From Clostridia bacterium (GTDB lineage Bacteria; Bacillota; Clostridia; TANB77; CAG-465), in NCBI GenBank assembly GCA_017626395.1, contig JAGAIU010000068.1, positions 54,258 through 118,257 on the forward strand: DNA of 64,000 nucleotides, in the 5' to 3' direction. The position numbers were made by a program, and so were the translations under genes. The notes under the pieces were generated by a model that saw only the letters and a program-made list of their open reading frames with translations, made no database searches and had not been told where the DNA came from. How positions within the stretch are numbered: the first letter of the stretch is position 1; every line of letters begins with the position of its first letter. Shown in pieces: positions 1-8,096 of the stretch.

Positions 1-618
1 ATTTTTTCCTCTTCCATATGAAGGTGGATCCATTATTATACAGTCATATTTATTTCCACGTCTAATTTCTCTTTTAACAAATTTAATTACATCATCTACT
101 AAAAATCTTACAGGTCTATCTTTAAGCCCACTTGATACTAAATTTTCTTTTGCCCAATTTGTCATACCTTGTGAAGAGTCAACATGACATACTTGAGCAC
201 CTGCATATGCACAAGCAATAGTTGCTCCACCAGTATATGCAAATAAGTTTAGTACTTTTATTTCTCTTCCTTTTTTAGTTTCTTTAGATATTTTATCTAT
301 CATATAATCCCAGTTAACAGATTGTTCTGGGAATAGTCCAGTATGTTTAAATCCCATTGGTTTTAAATTAAATGTTAAATCTCTATACTTGATAGACCAA
401 CTATCTTCCATTTTCTTTAATTTTTCCCAGTGACCACCACCAGTAGAACTACGAATATATCTAGCATGTGCTTTAGACCATAAAGCTTCATTTGTTTTAT
501 TTGGCCATACAATTTGTGGATCTGGTCTAATTAAGATATAGTTTCCCCATCTTTCCAGTTTTTCACCATTTGCCATATCTAGTAATTCATATTCATTTAA
601 TTCTTTACTATAACGCAT
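1..618 (-). CDS. Class I SAM-dependent methyltransferase, RlmI/RlmK-like (C-terminus cut by window edge)
   Basis: The first 206 codons are visible; the rest lies beyond the left edge. The protein starts MRYSKELNEYELL at the CAT on 616-618, behind a GGAGAA ribosome binding site. Seen motifs are an AdoMet-binding loop LNLFAYTGGATIACA (about residue 125), an acidic residue ending the next strand (VCHVDSS) and the catalytic-type DPPSYGRG near residue 200. This arrangement is typical of the COG1092 family, which contains 23S rRNA cytosine and guanine methyltransferases, so an rRNA or other RNA substrate is inferred. The N-terminal PUA domain of RlmI looks absent or very reduced. Only 30 bp separate its start from the divergent membrane gene at 649. 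Confidence 0.8.
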   Translation of the reverse strand, partial: MRYSKELNEYELLDMANGEKLERWGNYILIRPDPQIVWPNKTNEALWSKAHARYIRSSTGGGHWEKLKKMEDSWSIKYRDLTFNLKPMGFKHTGLFPEQSVNWDYMIDKISKETKKGREIKVLNLFAYTGGATIACAYAGAQVCHVDSSQGMTNWAKENLVSSGLKDRPVRFLVDDVIKFVKREIRRGNKYDCIIMDPPSYGRGKN

Positions 619-648
619 ATTATTTTCTCCTTTTTCATAAATATTATT

Positions 649-1713
649 ATGATTAAAATTAATAAAAAAACAACTAGTGTAATGTTATTAATTATATGTT
701 TATTGTTTTTGTTTGCATTCCAACAAACTAATTATATAACAGTTAAAAATACAGTAACTATATTTTTAAACTCTGTTTTACCATCTCTATTTCCATTTAT
801 ACTATTTACTAATGTTTTAATTAATAGTGATACTATATCTCAAGTTACAACTATATTTAAAAAATATAGTAATATAATTTCCGTAATAATAATTGGATTT
901 TTATGTGGCTACCCTATGGGAGCTAAAATAACTTACAAATATTATCTAGATGATAAAATCTCAAAAAAACAAGCATATTTTTTAATGTCCTTTGTTAATA
1001 ATTGTAATCCAATATTTATCCTATCTACAATAGGTATTTGTGTATTTAATAATATATATATTGGATTAATTTTATGCATAAGTCATTATCTAAGCTCGCT
1101 TATAATTGGATTTATATATTTTACACATAATAGTATTATACACGAAATTGAAGAAAAATCAAATATTTTTAAGCAAAATAGCTTTAAAAAGTTACATAAG
1201 AGTTTTTTTGAAATAGTAGACGATTCAATTAAATCTTCTTTTATAGTACTAGGTAATATTTTAGCTTTTATATTAATTTTTAATTTAATATTTGCTATTT
1301 TGGAAAATATACTACTAAAACTAAATGTATCAATTAATATAATATATATTCTCTCATCCATATTTGAAGTAACAAACGGTTGTAGATTACTTTACCTAAA
1401 TTCTACTTTAAGCAATAATTTGGTAATTCCTATTATATCTTTTGCTTTAGGATTTAGTGGCTTTTCTATAATATTCCAGATTTATTCTTGCATATATAAA
1501 GCAGGAATAAAATTAATCCATATAGTTAAATATAAATTACTTCAAGGAACACTATCTTTTTTCATTACTTATATTATTTTAATGTTAAAAGATAATACAG
1601 TAAAAAATATCAATTTAGATTTGCTTAACTTTAATGCAACATCATACTTTATAATATTCACTTCTTTACTTTTTATATTTGTTTACACAATAAAAAAAGT
1701 AACTCAAAAATAA
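649..1713 (+). CDS. YlbJ-like sporulation integral membrane protein
   Basis: A 354-aa polytopic membrane protein with about eight hydrophobic segments. LPSLFPFILFTNVL (about residue 43) and GFLCGYPMGAKI (about residue 83) match the conserved blocks of YlbJ, a nucleoside-recognition/gate-domain family protein needed for normal spore formation in Bacillus; its transported substrate is not established. No convincing ribosome binding site precedes the ATG. The next Met (codon 12) has none either, so the start is uncertain. It is divergent from the methyltransferase and followed by a 70-aa gene. The family call rests on motifs and hydropathy read by eye. Confidence 0.7.
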   Translation: MIKINKKTTSVMLLIICLLFLFAFQQTNYITVKNTVTIFLNSVLPSLFPFILFTNVLINSDTISQVTTIFKKYSNIISVIIIGFLCGYPMGAKITYKYYLDDKISKKQAYFLMSFVNNCNPIFILSTIGICVFNNIYIGLILCISHYLSSLIIGFIYFTHNSIIHEIEEKSNIFKQNSFKKLHKSFFEIVDDSIKSSFIVLGNILAFILIFNLIFAILENILLKLNVSINIIYILSSIFEVTNGCRLLYLNSTLSNNLVIPIISFALGFSGFSIIFQIYSCIYKAGIKLIHIVKYKLLQGTLSFFITYIILMLKDNTVKNINLDLLNFNATSYFIIFTSLLFIFVYTIKKVTQK

Positions 1714-1732
1714 TTAATATTTTTAAGTTACT
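1698..1732 (+). terminator. Weak hairpin at the end of the ylbJ-like gene
   Basis: AGTAACT pairs with AGTTACT, extended by an inner AAAAATA/TATTTTT stem with one mismatch. The left arm overlaps the stop codon. No strong T-run follows, so this may be a leaky terminator or an mRNA 3' end. Confidence 0.35.
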
Positions 1733-1754
1733 CTATATAAATTAAAGAAGGGGG

Positions 1755-1771
1755 GTAAACTTTTCGTTTAC
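1755..1771 (+). promoter_or_regulatory. Small inverted repeat upstream of the 70-aa gene
   Basis: GTAAAC-TTTTC-GTTTAC lies about 60 bp ahead of the start at 1830, just downstream of a G-run. It could be an operator or a 5'-UTR hairpin. No protein can be assigned to it. Confidence 0.25.
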
Positions 1772-1829
1772 ACTATTATTATATACAATACTTTTAGTTT
1801 TATTCATAAATTTAAAAGGAGGTGATAAA

Positions 1830-2042
1830 ATGGATAAAAACCAACCTTTTTTCGACCCATATAATTTTAACAATATGCAAAACAATATTCCACAGCAAAC
1901 TCCAATGGATCCTGCACTAGACAATCTTACAAATCCTATGATGTATTATGAACAGCAATATATGTATTACAGGTATCTTACTCAAGTATTAGAGTATAAA
2001 ATAAAGTTAAAAGAGTTAGAAAAACTTTCTAAAGAGCAATAA
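1830..2042 (+). CDS. Small Q/N/Y-rich hypothetical protein (70 aa)
   Basis: Not recognised as a named family. An excellent AAAGGAGGTGATAAA ribosome binding site sits directly before the ATG, and the stop is followed by a terminator hairpin, so the gene is probably real. The N-terminal half is rich in Asn, Gln, Pro and Phe and lacks charged residues. The middle is tyrosine- and methionine-rich (NPMMYYEQQYMYYRY). The C-terminus is a charged amphipathic helix (YKIKLKELEKLSKEQ). There is no signal peptide or membrane segment. Tyr/Gln-rich small proteins next to a sporulation gene would suit a spore coat or crust component, but that is inference. Confidence 0.65.
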   Translation: MDKNQPFFDPYNFNNMQNNIPQQTPMDPALDNLTNPMMYYEQQYMYYRYLTQVLEYKIKLKELEKLSKEQ

Positions 2043-2045
2043 AGA

Positions 2046-2085
2046 CAAAGGAGTAGAAAAAAATTACTACTCCTTCATCTTTATA
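2046..2085. terminator. Bidirectional terminator between converging genes
   Basis: AAGGAGTAG (2049-2057) pairs with CTACTCCTT (2068-2076). The loop is A-rich and the flanks T-rich, between the 70-aa gene (+) and the stop codon of the SDR gene (-). Confidence 0.65.
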
Positions 2086-2818
2086 TTACAAGTCCTCCAT
2101 TTGGACTTATTACTTGTCCTGTTATATATCTAGCTTCATATGATGCTAAAAATTTAACTGATGCCGCTACATCTTCTACTGTACCAATTTTACCAAGTGG
2201 TATTTCTTCCTTTAAAACATTTAAATCGTCTTTAGATAGTGCACCTAGCATGTCTGTAGATATCGCACCTGGTGCTACAACATTTACTGTAATATTTGAT
2301 GGTGCAAGTTCTTTGGCAAGAGCTTTGCTCATACCAATAATTGCAGCTTTTGATGTAGAATATGCAACTTCAAGAGATGCTCCTACCATTCCCCATATTG
2401 AAGAAATATTTATTATAGTACCATCTTTTCTAGGTAACATTGATTTTTTAAGTACTGATTGTGTAGTATTAAATACACCTAAGATATTTACATTTAACAT
2501 TCTTTGAATTTCTTCTTGTGTTATATCTATAAACAACTTGTACTCACTAATTCCTGCATTATTTACAAGTACATCTACTTTTCCAAATGTACCTATAACA
2601 TAATCTACCATCTTATCTACTTCTTCTCTTTTGGTTATATCTGCTTTATATATTATTACACTGCATCCATTTTTGGCTAGTGCCTCACATAATTCTTTTG
2701 CTGCTTCTTCAGAAGTATTATAATTGATACATACATTATATCCAGCATAAGCAAAATCCTTTGCTATAGCCCTTCCTATCCCTTTTGCAGCTCCTGTTAC
2801 TATTACTGTTTTATTCAT
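2081..2818 (-). CDS. SDR-family oxidoreductase, 3-oxoacyl-ACP reductase-like (FabG-type)
   Basis: A 245-aa classical short-chain dehydrogenase/reductase. Visible are the NAD(P)-binding TGAAKGIGRAI near the N-terminus, the NNAG motif, and the catalytic Ser (INISSIWG) and YSTSK (Tyr-x-x-x-Lys). The C-terminal part contains the cofactor/dimer region PGAISTDM. Length and motifs fit FabG, which reduces 3-oxoacyl-ACP in fatty-acid synthesis. However, no other fab genes are nearby, so the true substrate could be another ketone. It appears monocistronic: its ribosome binding site GAGGGATG lies just downstream of the terminator of the 567-aa gene. Confidence 0.85.
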   Translation of the reverse strand: MNKTVIVTGAAKGIGRAIAKDFAYAGYNVCINYNTSEEAAKELCEALAKNGCSVIIYKADITKREEVDKMVDYVIGTFGKVDVLVNNAGISEYKLFIDITQEEIQRMLNVNILGVFNTTQSVLKKSMLPRKDGTIINISSIWGMVGASLEVAYSTSKAAIIGMSKALAKELAPSNITVNVVAPGAISTDMLGALSKDDLNVLKEEIPLGKIGTVEDVAASVKFLASYEARYITGQVISPNGGLVI

Positions 2819-2849
2819 TTCACATCCCTCATATATATTGTAACATAAA

Positions 2850-2886
2850 ACAATAAAAAAAGTACATACCTAAATATGTACTTTTT
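2850..2886 (-). terminator. Terminator of the coiled-coil protein operon
   Basis: A perfect 12-bp stem (AAAAAGTACATA / TATGTACTTTTT, loop CCTAAA) is followed on the minus strand by a T-rich run. It lies just after the stop codon at 2895. Confidence 0.8.
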
Positions 2887-2894
2887 AATTTATA

Positions 2895-4598
2895 TTATTC
2901 TATTTCTGGTCCCTTTTTCTCATCTTTATTTTTTTCATCTTTCTTTACTTCTGCTACTTTTTGACCATTTTCAATAGCTTCTGCTTCTTTTTCAGCTACT
3001 TCCTCTCTAGAATTTACAGCTCCAGATAATCCACCAATAAAGAATTCTTGTGAACCATCAACTGGTTGATATTCATTTACTTCTTTTTCCGGCTCTACAT
3101 TTTGTGGTTCATTTTTTTCTACTTTAGCATCTTCTTTCTTTGGAAGTGGTAATCTTTCATTTTTGTTAAACATTCCAGAAATTTTATCTGCAGCTCTATC
3201 TCTAAATCTTTCTAATCCAGCAGCATGTGTTCTAAATTCTTCAACATTTACTACTGATTGATATTTTTCATCTAATTCTGCTAATTGATTTTCAAGATTT
3301 GCTCTATCTTCATCGGATAAACTTTGTACATTTAATCTACTTTCTAAATCTGCTCTTCGAGAAGCATATTCATTTTTAGCATTTTCAAAACTTTCTTCAA
3401 GATTTTCTGGATGTGCATCTCCTATAGTTTCAACAGCTTTTCTTACCATTTCGCCTTTAGCTAATTTAACAAGATTTGCTCTAGTTTTATTAAATTTAAT
3501 TCTATTAATAGGGTTTATTGATTTGTTTGCTTTATCCATAGCTTCTAGTATTATCCCTCTTGTTTCAGGATCATTTAACATTTCAACTCTTTGTGCATCT
3601 GTTATTTTATCACTTACATAATTTTCTAACATAGCCATTGAAGATTTAGTATTTAATACATTACCAGGATTAAATCCAAGCATCATTAAATAGTTTGGTT
3701 TTAAATCTGCAGGAACTCCTCCCTCCATAACCGGTGCTCCATTATTCTTTCCCTGTTGAGATGCTTGTTGCTCCTCTTTTGGCTCTTCTTGTTGTTGTTC
3801 TTCTTGATCCATTTTCTCTAAATCATCACTAATTTCTGACATATCATTAGTAACAATTCTTCCATTTTCATCTAATTGACCAATAGAATTTTTTATTTTT
3901 TCGTCTGCTTTAACAAAGGCATCTCCACCATTAACTCTAGCTTCCATAGTTTCAGCTAAATCTTGTATAGCCATTTTTCTTACTGCCATTTGTGATTCTG
4001 CAATTTTATGTAGAGTTGCAAACAATCCTGTTTTTTCTTCTTTATTTCCAATTTTTTCTTTTAGAGCTTCAAGTCTTTTAAGTTTTTCTTCTTGACCTTC
4101 TTTACCTCTACATTCATTTATTTCAGCATCTACTTTATTTAGTAATTCTTGTACTTTACCAACTTTTTCAGCTTCGTCTTTAGCCATTTTATTTCCATAA
4201 AGTTCATTAATTTTGTTATTTCTATCTGTAGTAATATCTATTAATTGTGTTCTAGCATTTGCATATTGAGTTTGAACTTCTGGATCATCCATTTCTAGTT
4301 TGTATGATTCAAATTTACTTTTCATTTCTGGATCTGTTATATCTTCTTCACTTTGAATGTTTTTAGGTAAATTATTTTCTTCTTTAAATCTTCTAAACTT
4401 TAAGTTTTTCAAAAATCCATCTAATTTTGCCAATTCACTTTTAATAGATGATTTTGTTTCTTTAAAATTAATTTCATTTGTTTCCTTTTGATAAGTTTCA
4501 AATGTAGCCTCTTGTTCTACTCTTTCCTCTTTTGTATTTGTAGTATTAACGTCTGGGTCAGTATTAGTTTTAGCATTTTGATTTATATTTTCTGCCAT
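2895..4598 (-). CDS. Acidic coiled-coil hypothetical protein (567 aa)
   Basis: Not recognised. The start follows a clear AAGGAGG site. There is no signal peptide and no membrane segment, so it is probably cytoplasmic. The protein is highly charged: an N-terminal Asn/Thr/Glu-rich tail, long Lys/Glu heptad-like helices (about 45-240), a Gln/Glu linker (EEQQQEEPKEEQQASQQ, about 260-285), and a more globular, less charged block (PNYLMMLGFNPGNVL, about 300-390). A second helical stretch and a Lys/Glu/Pro tail end the protein. It is transcribed after a 43-aa acidic helix protein. The pattern resembles structural or scaffold proteins, but no function can be assigned. Confidence 0.75.
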   Translation of the reverse strand: MAENINQNAKTNTDPDVNTTNTKEERVEQEATFETYQKETNEINFKETKSSIKSELAKLDGFLKNLKFRRFKEENNLPKNIQSEEDITDPEMKSKFESYKLEMDDPEVQTQYANARTQLIDITTDRNNKINELYGNKMAKDEAEKVGKVQELLNKVDAEINECRGKEGQEEKLKRLEALKEKIGNKEEKTGLFATLHKIAESQMAVRKMAIQDLAETMEARVNGGDAFVKADEKIKNSIGQLDENGRIVTNDMSEISDDLEKMDQEEQQQEEPKEEQQASQQGKNNGAPVMEGGVPADLKPNYLMMLGFNPGNVLNTKSSMAMLENYVSDKITDAQRVEMLNDPETRGIILEAMDKANKSINPINRIKFNKTRANLVKLAKGEMVRKAVETIGDAHPENLEESFENAKNEYASRRADLESRLNVQSLSDEDRANLENQLAELDEKYQSVVNVEEFRTHAAGLERFRDRAADKISGMFNKNERLPLPKKEDAKVEKNEPQNVEPEKEVNEYQPVDGSQEFFIGGLSGAVNSREEVAEKEAEAIENGQKVAEVKKDEKNKDEKKGPEIE

Positions 4599-4618
4599 TT
4601 TTTCTACCTCCTTAATTT

Positions 4619-4750
4619 TTAATATTTATTTACATATTTTTTTAACGATTCGATAAACTCAAGGTGAGCATCAGCCTCTACCTCTTGTTTTAAATCGTTT
4701 ACATCATTTTGTAATGCATCAAATTGAGCTTCTAATTCTTCAACTGTCAT
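4619..4750 (-). CDS. Acidic helical microprotein (43 aa)
   Basis: The ORF is MTVEELEAQFDALQ...SLKKYVNKY, with an AGGGGGAA ribosome binding site 7 bp before the ATG and a strong promoter upstream. It is almost entirely predicted amphipathic helix (heptads with L/F/V/L), acidic in the middle and basic at the C-terminus. It ends 20 bp before the 567-aa coiled-coil gene, so the two are co-transcribed. It may oligomerise or bind that protein; this is inference from helix type and linkage. Confidence 0.65.
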   Translation of the reverse strand: MTVEELEAQFDALQNDVNDLKQEVEADAHLEFIESLKKYVNKY

Positions 4751-4781
4751 AAATATTCCCCCTATCAACCTCTATACTAAA

Positions 4782-4810
4782 ATTATATAATATAAAAAAA
4801 TTAAAGTCAA
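4782..4810 (-). promoter_or_regulatory. Sigma-A-type promoter for the microprotein/coiled-coil operon
   Basis: On the minus strand, TTGACT (4805-4810) and TATAAT (4782-4787) are separated by exactly 17 bp. Confidence 0.75.
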
Positions 4811-4824
4811 TAACATTGTTTTTA

Positions 4825-4864
4825 ATTTACATAAAAAAGTCTTGGTTTTACCCAAGACTTTTAC
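4825..4864 (-). terminator. galE terminator
   Basis: AAAAGTCTTGG (4835-4845) pairs with CCAAGACTTTT (4852-4862), followed on the minus strand by a T-rich stretch. It sits directly after the galE stop. Confidence 0.8.
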
Positions 4865-4865
4865 A

Positions 4866-5873
4866 TTATTTATGATTTTTTTCAAAATTCCAAGAATCTC
4901 TACACATATCTTCAAGCGTTTTTTGTGCTTCAAATCCAAGTTCTTCTTTAGCTTTTTTGGGATCAGAATAGCAAGCAGCTATATCCCCTGCTCTTCTTTC
5001 AGCTATTCTATACGGTACTGCTATATTATTTGCTTTTTCAAAAGCTTTAACCATATCTAATACACTATATCCTACTCCTGTTCCTAAATTGTATATATGC
5101 ATTCCAGATTTATCTTTCTTTAATCTTTCTAATGCTTTAATGTGTCCAACAGCAAGATCTACAACGTGAATATAATCTCTTACACCTGTACCATCTTTTG
5201 TATCATAATCATTACCAAATACAGATAATTCTTTTAATTTACCAGCTGCCACTTTTTGAATATATGGCATTAAATTTGCTGGAATTCCTTTAGGATCTTC
5301 ACCAATAAGACCACTTTCATGTGCTCCAACTGGATTGAAATATCTAAGTATAGCGATATTCCATTCATTATCTGATTTATATAAATCTTGTAATATTTGC
5401 TCTACCATTAATTTAGATGTTCCATATGGATTTGTTGTTCCACCAACTTTACATTCTTCTGTAATAGGGATAATTTCCGGATCTCCATATACAGTTGCAG
5501 ATGATGAAAATACTAATGTTTTTACATTATGCTTTTTCATTTCATCTAATAGTACAAGTACTGTTGAAACATTATTTGTATAATATTCAACTGGTTTTTG
5601 TACAGATTCTCCTACAGCTTTATATGCAGCAAAATCTATTACAGCATCTATATCATTTTCAGTAAAGATTTTTTCAAGTATATTTCTATCTATCATATCT
5701 CCTTCGTATAATTTTATATCTTTACCTGTGATTTTTTTAACATTTTCTAAAGCTTCTGGATTACTGTTTGAGAAATTATCTAATACTACAATTTCTTCCC
5801 CTCTATTTAATAGTTCTACACAAGTATGAGTTCCTATATATCCAGCTCCACCTGTTACTAATATTTTTGACAT
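4866..5873 (-). CDS. galE: UDP-glucose 4-epimerase
   Basis: The start is at [21 protein letters not shown] lies 8 bp ahead of this ATG, while an ATG four codons upstream overlaps that site. The 335-aa extended SDR has the NAD-binding [16 protein letters not shown] (catalytic Ser/Thr) and YGTSK (catalytic Tyr-Lys). A substrate-binding segment [15 protein letters not shown] follows. It interconverts UDP-glucose and UDP-galactose (possibly the GlcNAc/GalNAc pair), supplying donors for the neighbouring polysaccharide genes. It has its own promoter and terminator and so is independently expressed. Confidence 0.93.
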   Translation of the reverse strand: MSKILVTGGAGYIGTHTCVELLNRGEEIVVLDNFSNSNPEALENVKKITGKDIKLYEGDMIDRNILEKIFTENDIDAVIDFAAYKAVGESVQKPVEYYTNNVSTVLVLLDEMKKHNVKTLVFSSSATVYGDPEIIPITEECKVGGTTNPYGTSKLMVEQILQDLYKSDNEWNIAILRYFNPVGAHESGLIGEDPKGIPANLMPYIQKVAAGKLKELSVFGNDYDTKDGTGVRDYIHVVDLAVGHIKALERLKKDKSGMHIYNLGTGVGYSVLDMVKAFEKANNIAVPYRIAERRAGDIAACYSDPKKAKEELGFEAQKTLEDMCRDSWNFEKNHK

Positions 5874-5931
5874 AATTAATACCATCCTTTCATTATTTGT
5901 TATATTTATATTTTACTTTAAAATCGTGTAC

Positions 5932-5960
5932 ATTATATAATAATATTGTGAAAAAATCAA
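5932..5960 (-). promoter_or_regulatory. galE promoter
   Basis: TTGATT (5955-5960, minus strand) and TATAAT (5932-5937) with a 17-bp spacer. It is located between the deacetylase stop and galE. Confidence 0.65.
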
Positions 5961-5967
5961 CAAAATG

Positions 5968-6861
5968 TTACCATTTAGTTACCCTTGATTGACTTAAATA
6001 GTTAGCAAATGTTGATAAAGGCATATCTCTATTTGCATATATTCTAGTTATTTTATACATATCTGTTACTTCATTTGAATCATATACTCCACCTAGCATT
6101 TCAAGTCCAAAATCATAATAGTCTTTTATTATATCTAGTGTAGTTTGATTGTATCTACCACTTGGATAACAATATACTGTTACTTCTTGGCCTGTTATTT
6201 CTTCAAGTCTTTGTTTAGAACCCACAGCTTCTTCTAATTGTTCTTCATATGTCATTTGATCTAAATATTGATGTGTTTTAGTATGTGACTCAATTTTTAC
6301 AAGACCACTATCTGCAATTTCTTTTAGTTGTTCTTCTGTTAAATAATTCTCACCATTTATATAATCTGTTATTATGAATATTGTAGCTTTTTGATTATAT
6401 TTTTTAAGAAGTGGGAATGCATTGTTATAGAAATAAACAAAACAATCATCAAAAGTTAATCCTACAGGTTTTTCATATTTATATAATTCATCCATTTCAT
6501 CCATAAAAATTGTTTGATATCCATTTTCAGTTATATATTTTAGCTGTTCTTCTAAAGTTGAAGGTCTTAAAAAGTTTTGAGTATCTGGATAGCTACCATA
6601 ATCATCTAAAATAAAGTGGTACATAAATATAGGAACTATTGCTCTCATATTTTCTGGTACTTTATATACTTCACCATTTACTTTTTCAGAGCTATTTAAA
6701 TTTACATCACTATTATTTCCTGTTTCACCTAAATTAAGTAAAAGATCTTTTTCAAATACTGTCTTTGATAGTACTACTCCCACTATACCTATAATAATTA
6801 CAACTATAATTAATATTATAAGTCCTGTTAATTTTTTACTTTTTCCTTCCTTATTTTTCAT
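5968..6861 (-). CDS. Membrane-anchored polysaccharide deacetylase (CE4 family)
   Basis: The start is MKNKEGKSKK, behind AGGAGGATA; this ATG lies 12 bp past the stop of the upstream GT4. One N-terminal membrane helix (about 14-36) anchors an outward-facing domain of about 200 aa. NodB-type motifs are VPIFMYHF, TFDDC (catalytic and metal Asp pair; Cys replaces the usual Gly), ESHTKTH (metal His pair) and CYPSGRYN. It would remove acetyl groups from an N-acetylated glycan. Immediately following a glycosyltransferase, it probably modifies the surface polysaccharide or peptidoglycan; the substrate is unknown. Confidence 0.85.
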   Translation of the reverse strand: MKNKEGKSKKLTGLIILIIVVIIIGIVGVVLSKTVFEKDLLLNLGETGNNSDVNLNSSEKVNGEVYKVPENMRAIVPIFMYHFILDDYGSYPDTQNFLRPSTLEEQLKYITENGYQTIFMDEMDELYKYEKPVGLTFDDCFVYFYNNAFPLLKKYNQKATIFIITDYINGENYLTEEQLKEIADSGLVKIESHTKTHQYLDQMTYEEQLEEAVGSKQRLEEITGQEVTVYCYPSGRYNQTTLDIIKDYYDFGLEMLGGVYDSNEVTDMYKITRIYANRDMPLSTFANYLSQSRVTKW

Positions 6862-6872
6862 TACATATCCTC

Positions 6873-8006
6873 CTATTTTAATATTTCTATCCATTCGTTT
6901 ACAACATTTTCACTATAGTATTTCTTAACATACTCTTTTGAATTTTTAGATATTGTATTCCATTTTTCTTCATCTTCAATTAATTGCTTTGCCTCTTTAG
7001 CCATCTTTTCTTTATCTCTATTATCTACCAATATTCCATTATACCCATTTTGTATAATCTCTTTTGGTCCTACATCTATATTAAAGCTTATACATGGAAC
7101 ACCACATTCCATTGCTTCACAAAGAACTAAAGAAAAGCTTTCACCAAGAGATGTTAAAATAAATAGTTTAGATTTAGCAAGCTCTTCATTGATTTCATCT
7201 GAAGAGATCCTTCCTAAAAGCTTAACCTTTTCTTGCAGATTTAATCCTCTTATTTTCTCTTCTAATGCTGCTCTTTGTGATCCTTCACCTGCTATTTTTA
7301 AAGTAATATTCTTGTTTTCTTTATATAGAATAGCAAATACATCAATTAAAGTTTCAAAATCTTTTTCTTTTTCTAATCTTCCAACACTAATTATTTGATT
7401 ATTATTATATTGAGCTGTATATTCTTTAGTGTTTTTATCTATCATATTAGGAATATTTACAACGTTTGCTTTACTATTTGAACTCTTTAAAATTTCATCA
7501 TATTCACGTTTGGCTCTATCAGTCATAACAACAACTTTGTCTATATTTTTAAAATATTTTCTTATTTTAGCAATATACTTTTCTGTCATTATATATGAAT
7601 GCTCTTGTGATATATTTAGTGTATCTCTTCTTTTTATTTGTTTAGAAAATTCTATTCTTGAAGAAACTATAATATCTGTATCTAATTTTTTTAAATATTT
7701 CTTTAATTTAATAGATTTATATATACCGCATTTAATCATGATATAAGACTCTTTTAAAAATCTTAATATTCTCTTATGTTTAAGAGCATGATAAAAAGCT
7801 TTATGATTAGGTCCAAAATCTGATAAAAATTCTACTTCAACTCTTTTATCTATCTCATAAAAAGACTGCCCATTTAACATATCATAAATAGACAAGATTT
7901 TTATTTTATATTTATTAATTTTAGCTAATTCATTAATTAAAGTTATAGTTTGTTTTTCAAGTCCACCATAATTTAAATGTAACATTAAAAACGTTATTTT
8001 TTTCAA
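6873..8006 (-). CDS. Glycosyltransferase family 4 (group 1)
   Basis: The start is TTG, with GGAGGG six bases upstream. The 377-aa GT-B enzyme has an N-terminal LHLNYGGLEKQT loop and an ISVGRLEKEKDFETLIDVF donor-domain start (about residue 205). An E-x7-E type motif is visible in ESFSLVLCEAMECGVPCI. GT4 enzymes retain the anomeric configuration when adding a nucleotide-sugar to a lipid-linked acceptor. It is co-transcribed with the deacetylase but separated from the long polysaccharide operon by a terminator and a new promoter. Confidence 0.88.
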   Translation of the reverse strand: MKKITFLMLHLNYGGLEKQTITLINELAKINKYKIKILSIYDMLNGQSFYEIDKRVEVEFLSDFGPNHKAFYHALKHKRILRFLKESYIMIKCGIYKSIKLKKYLKKLDTDIIVSSRIEFSKQIKRRDTLNISQEHSYIMTEKYIAKIRKYFKNIDKVVVMTDRAKREYDEILKSSNSKANVVNIPNMIDKNTKEYTAQYNNNQIISVGRLEKEKDFETLIDVFAILYKENKNITLKIAGEGSQRAALEEKIRGLNLQEKVKLLGRISSDEINEELAKSKLFILTSLGESFSLVLCEAMECGVPCISFNIDVGPKEIIQNGYNGILVDNRDKEKMAKEAKQLIEDEEKWNTISKNSKEYVKKYYSENVVNEWIEILK

Positions 8007-8044
8007 AATATTCCCTCCAAATTTTGTTTAAATATTTCTAAATC

Positions 8045-8074
8045 ATTATATAATAAAAGCCAATTGTTTGTCAA
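8045..8074 (-). promoter_or_regulatory. Promoter of the GT4-deacetylase unit, embedded in the upstream terminator
   Basis: The minus strand has a consensus TTGACA (8069-8074) and TATAAT (8045-8050) with an 18-bp spacer. The -35 box lies in the loop and arm of the flippase terminator hairpin. Confidence 0.7.
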
Positions 8075-8085
8075 CAATCGGCTTA
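8050..8085 (-). terminator. Terminator at the end of the polysaccharide operon
   Basis: A 12-bp stem (AAGCCGATTGTT / AACAATTGGCTT on the minus strand, one G-T pair) with loop GACA is followed by TTTATTAT. It directly follows the flippase stop. Confidence 0.65.
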
Positions 8086-8096
8086 ACTCTATATCT

